From M3007 sp046299435 (GTDB lineage: Bacteria > Bacteroidota > Bacteroidia > Chitinophagales > Saprospiraceae): a stretch of DNA of 7,020 nt. Under the pieces are notes generated by a model. The model had not been told where the DNA came from. It saw only the letters and a program-made list of their open reading frames with translations, and did no database searches. The stretch covers positions 1-7,020 of the forward strand of contig JBKBIC010000247.1 of NCBI GenBank assembly GCA_046299435.1, given 5' to 3'. Positions 6,227 to 7,020 of this stretch are shown one piece after another; position 1 is the first letter of the stretch; each line of letters starts with the position of its first letter. Both the position numbers and the translations under genes were made by a program.

Positions 6227-6960
6227 GGACATACGCCTGTATAGTGGTGGATGACGAGCCGCTCGCCCGCGAGCTGCTGGCGGCGCACATCCAGAAAGTG
6301 CCGTTCCTGACACTTGCCGCCGCCTGCAAAAACGCCTTCGAGGCCCGGCTCGCCCTGCAACAAAGCCCTCCCGATTTGCTTTTCCTCGACATAGAAATGC
6401 CCGACCTCAACGGGCTGGACTTGTTGCGGATGCTGCCCAAGCCGCCTGCCACCGTCCTGACCACAGCCTACCGAGAGCACTCCCTATCGGCCTTCGACCT
6501 CGGCGTGATGGACTACCTGCTGAAGCCCATCGAGTTTGGCCGTTTTTTCAAGGCCGTCTCAAAGGCCATCGAATGGCTCGGCCCCGGCACGACGGAGGTG
6601 CCGCAGCCCACCACGCTTGCAGCGGAGCCTGCACCAGGCCACATCTTCGTAAAATCCGACGGACGCTTGGTCAAAGTTGCGTTAGGCGACCTGCTTTTTG
6701 TGGAGGCCATGGAGAAGTATGTGCGCCTGCACTTGCCCGGCGGGCGCATCGTCTCGCTGATGTCCATGAGCCAAATGGAAGGGACACTTCCGGCAGAGCA
6801 CTTCCTGCGCGTACACAGGAGTTTCATCGTCAACCTGACAAAAGTGGAGAGCGTAGAGGGTCATGTTATACACATCGGTCGGCAACAAGTACCCTTGAGC
6901 AAGGCACAACGAGAAGTGTTTTTGGGCAAGCTGGCAGCTTACCCCGCTCGCGTGGGCTGA
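6223..6960 (+). CDS. LytTR-family response regulator
   Basis: A 245-residue DNA-binding transcription factor partnered with the kinase immediately upstream. The receiver domain (1 to about 118) has the acidic pocket D10-D11 (VVDDEP), the phosphoacceptor D56 in LLFLDIEMPDLNG, the switch threonines in LTTAY (T80, T81) and the conserved lysine K101 in DYLLKP. A short Pro/Ala/Thr-rich linker (about 120-139) leads to a LytTR domain (about 140-235). This has the usual HIFVKSDGRLVKV opening, DLLFVEAMEKYVRLHL, and FLRVHRSFIVNL with the R-x-H-R-S-F core (196-201). LytTR proteins bind imperfect direct repeats with their ten-stranded beta fold. The start ATG overlaps the kinase stop as ATGA (6223-6226), so translation is probably coupled; GGAG at 6211-6214, eight bases upstream, is the one Shine-Dalgarno-like sequence seen at a start here. 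The last 60 bases of the window after the stop hold nothing I recognise. Confidence 0.95.
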   Translation: MRTYACIVVDDEPLARELLAAHIQKVPFLTLAAACKNAFEARLALQQSPPDLLFLDIEMPDLNGLDLLRMLPKPPATVLTTAYREHSLSAFDLGVMDYLLKPIEFGRFFKAVSKAIEWLGPGTTEVPQPTTLAAEPAPGHIFVKSDGRLVKVALGDLLFVEAMEKYVRLHLPGGRIVSLMSMSQMEGTLPAEHFLRVHRSFIVNLTKVESVEGHVIHIGRQQVPLSKAQREVFLGKLAAYPARVG

Positions 6961-7020
6961 GGAAAGGCCATGCAAACGACTTTTGCCGGGAAAAGAAAAC
7001 GGGCTTAGGTTGCTTTCGCT

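Noticed and set aside
5264..6313. Antisense open frame of about 349 codons opposite the sensor kinase
   Set aside because: The + strand product has all the kinase motifs in order; the antisense translation shows none and is a GC-driven shadow.
6970..7008. 12-codon open frame after the response regulator
   Set aside because: Too short, basic and featureless; no start signal or family resemblance.

Overview
The window looks like chromosomal DNA of a GC-rich member of the Bacteroidota, possibly Saprospiria or a related lineage. The clues are a fused E1-alpha/E1-beta 2-oxoacid dehydrogenase, start codons mostly preceded by A-rich or featureless leaders instead of Shine-Dalgarno sequences, a TAnnTTTG-type -7 promoter match, and a LytS-type sensor kinase coupled to a LytTR response regulator. 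This assignment is inferred from gene content and signals, not from a marker gene.

Layout. Positions 1-418 hold no intact gene. There is a coding-like tail of unknown identity (95-223), overlapped by what looks like the C-terminal third of a RelE/HigB-family toxin (220-339). Positions 419-2422 (+) encode a complete 667-residue E1 alpha-beta fusion of a branched-chain or other 2-oxoacid dehydrogenase complex. Its interdomain linker contains a short G/C palindromic sequence resembling an in-frame repeat insertion. Next are a 92-residue two-helix membrane protein (2541-2819, +) and a 149-residue protein made of two CBS domains (2962-3411, +). A strong hairpin (3440-3491) separates the CBS gene from a convergent FAD-dependent amine oxidase (3490-4929, -), which has a Tat-like signal with a possible lipidation cysteine. 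A 244-base divergent intergenic region (4930-5173) follows. The last two genes are a LytS/YehU-type four-helix membrane histidine kinase (5174-6226, +) and its LytTR response regulator (6223-6960, +), joined by an ATGA overlap.

How the genes work together. The only tight functional unit visible is the kinase/regulator pair: one operon, translationally coupled, forming a membrane-sensing two-component system. The E1 gene should act with E2 and E3 subunits encoded elsewhere. The membrane protein and the CBS protein have no obvious link to their neighbours. The amine oxidase is divergent from the two-component operon and could be one of its targets, but I found no convincing LytTR-type direct repeats between them.

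I see no phage, IS element, CRISPR array, tRNA or rRNA, and no clear evidence for an entirely new system. The points most worth checking are the E1 linker palindrome, the toxin remnant and its overlapping upstream frame, the near-leaderless promoter of the kinase gene, and the export signal of the amine oxidase.
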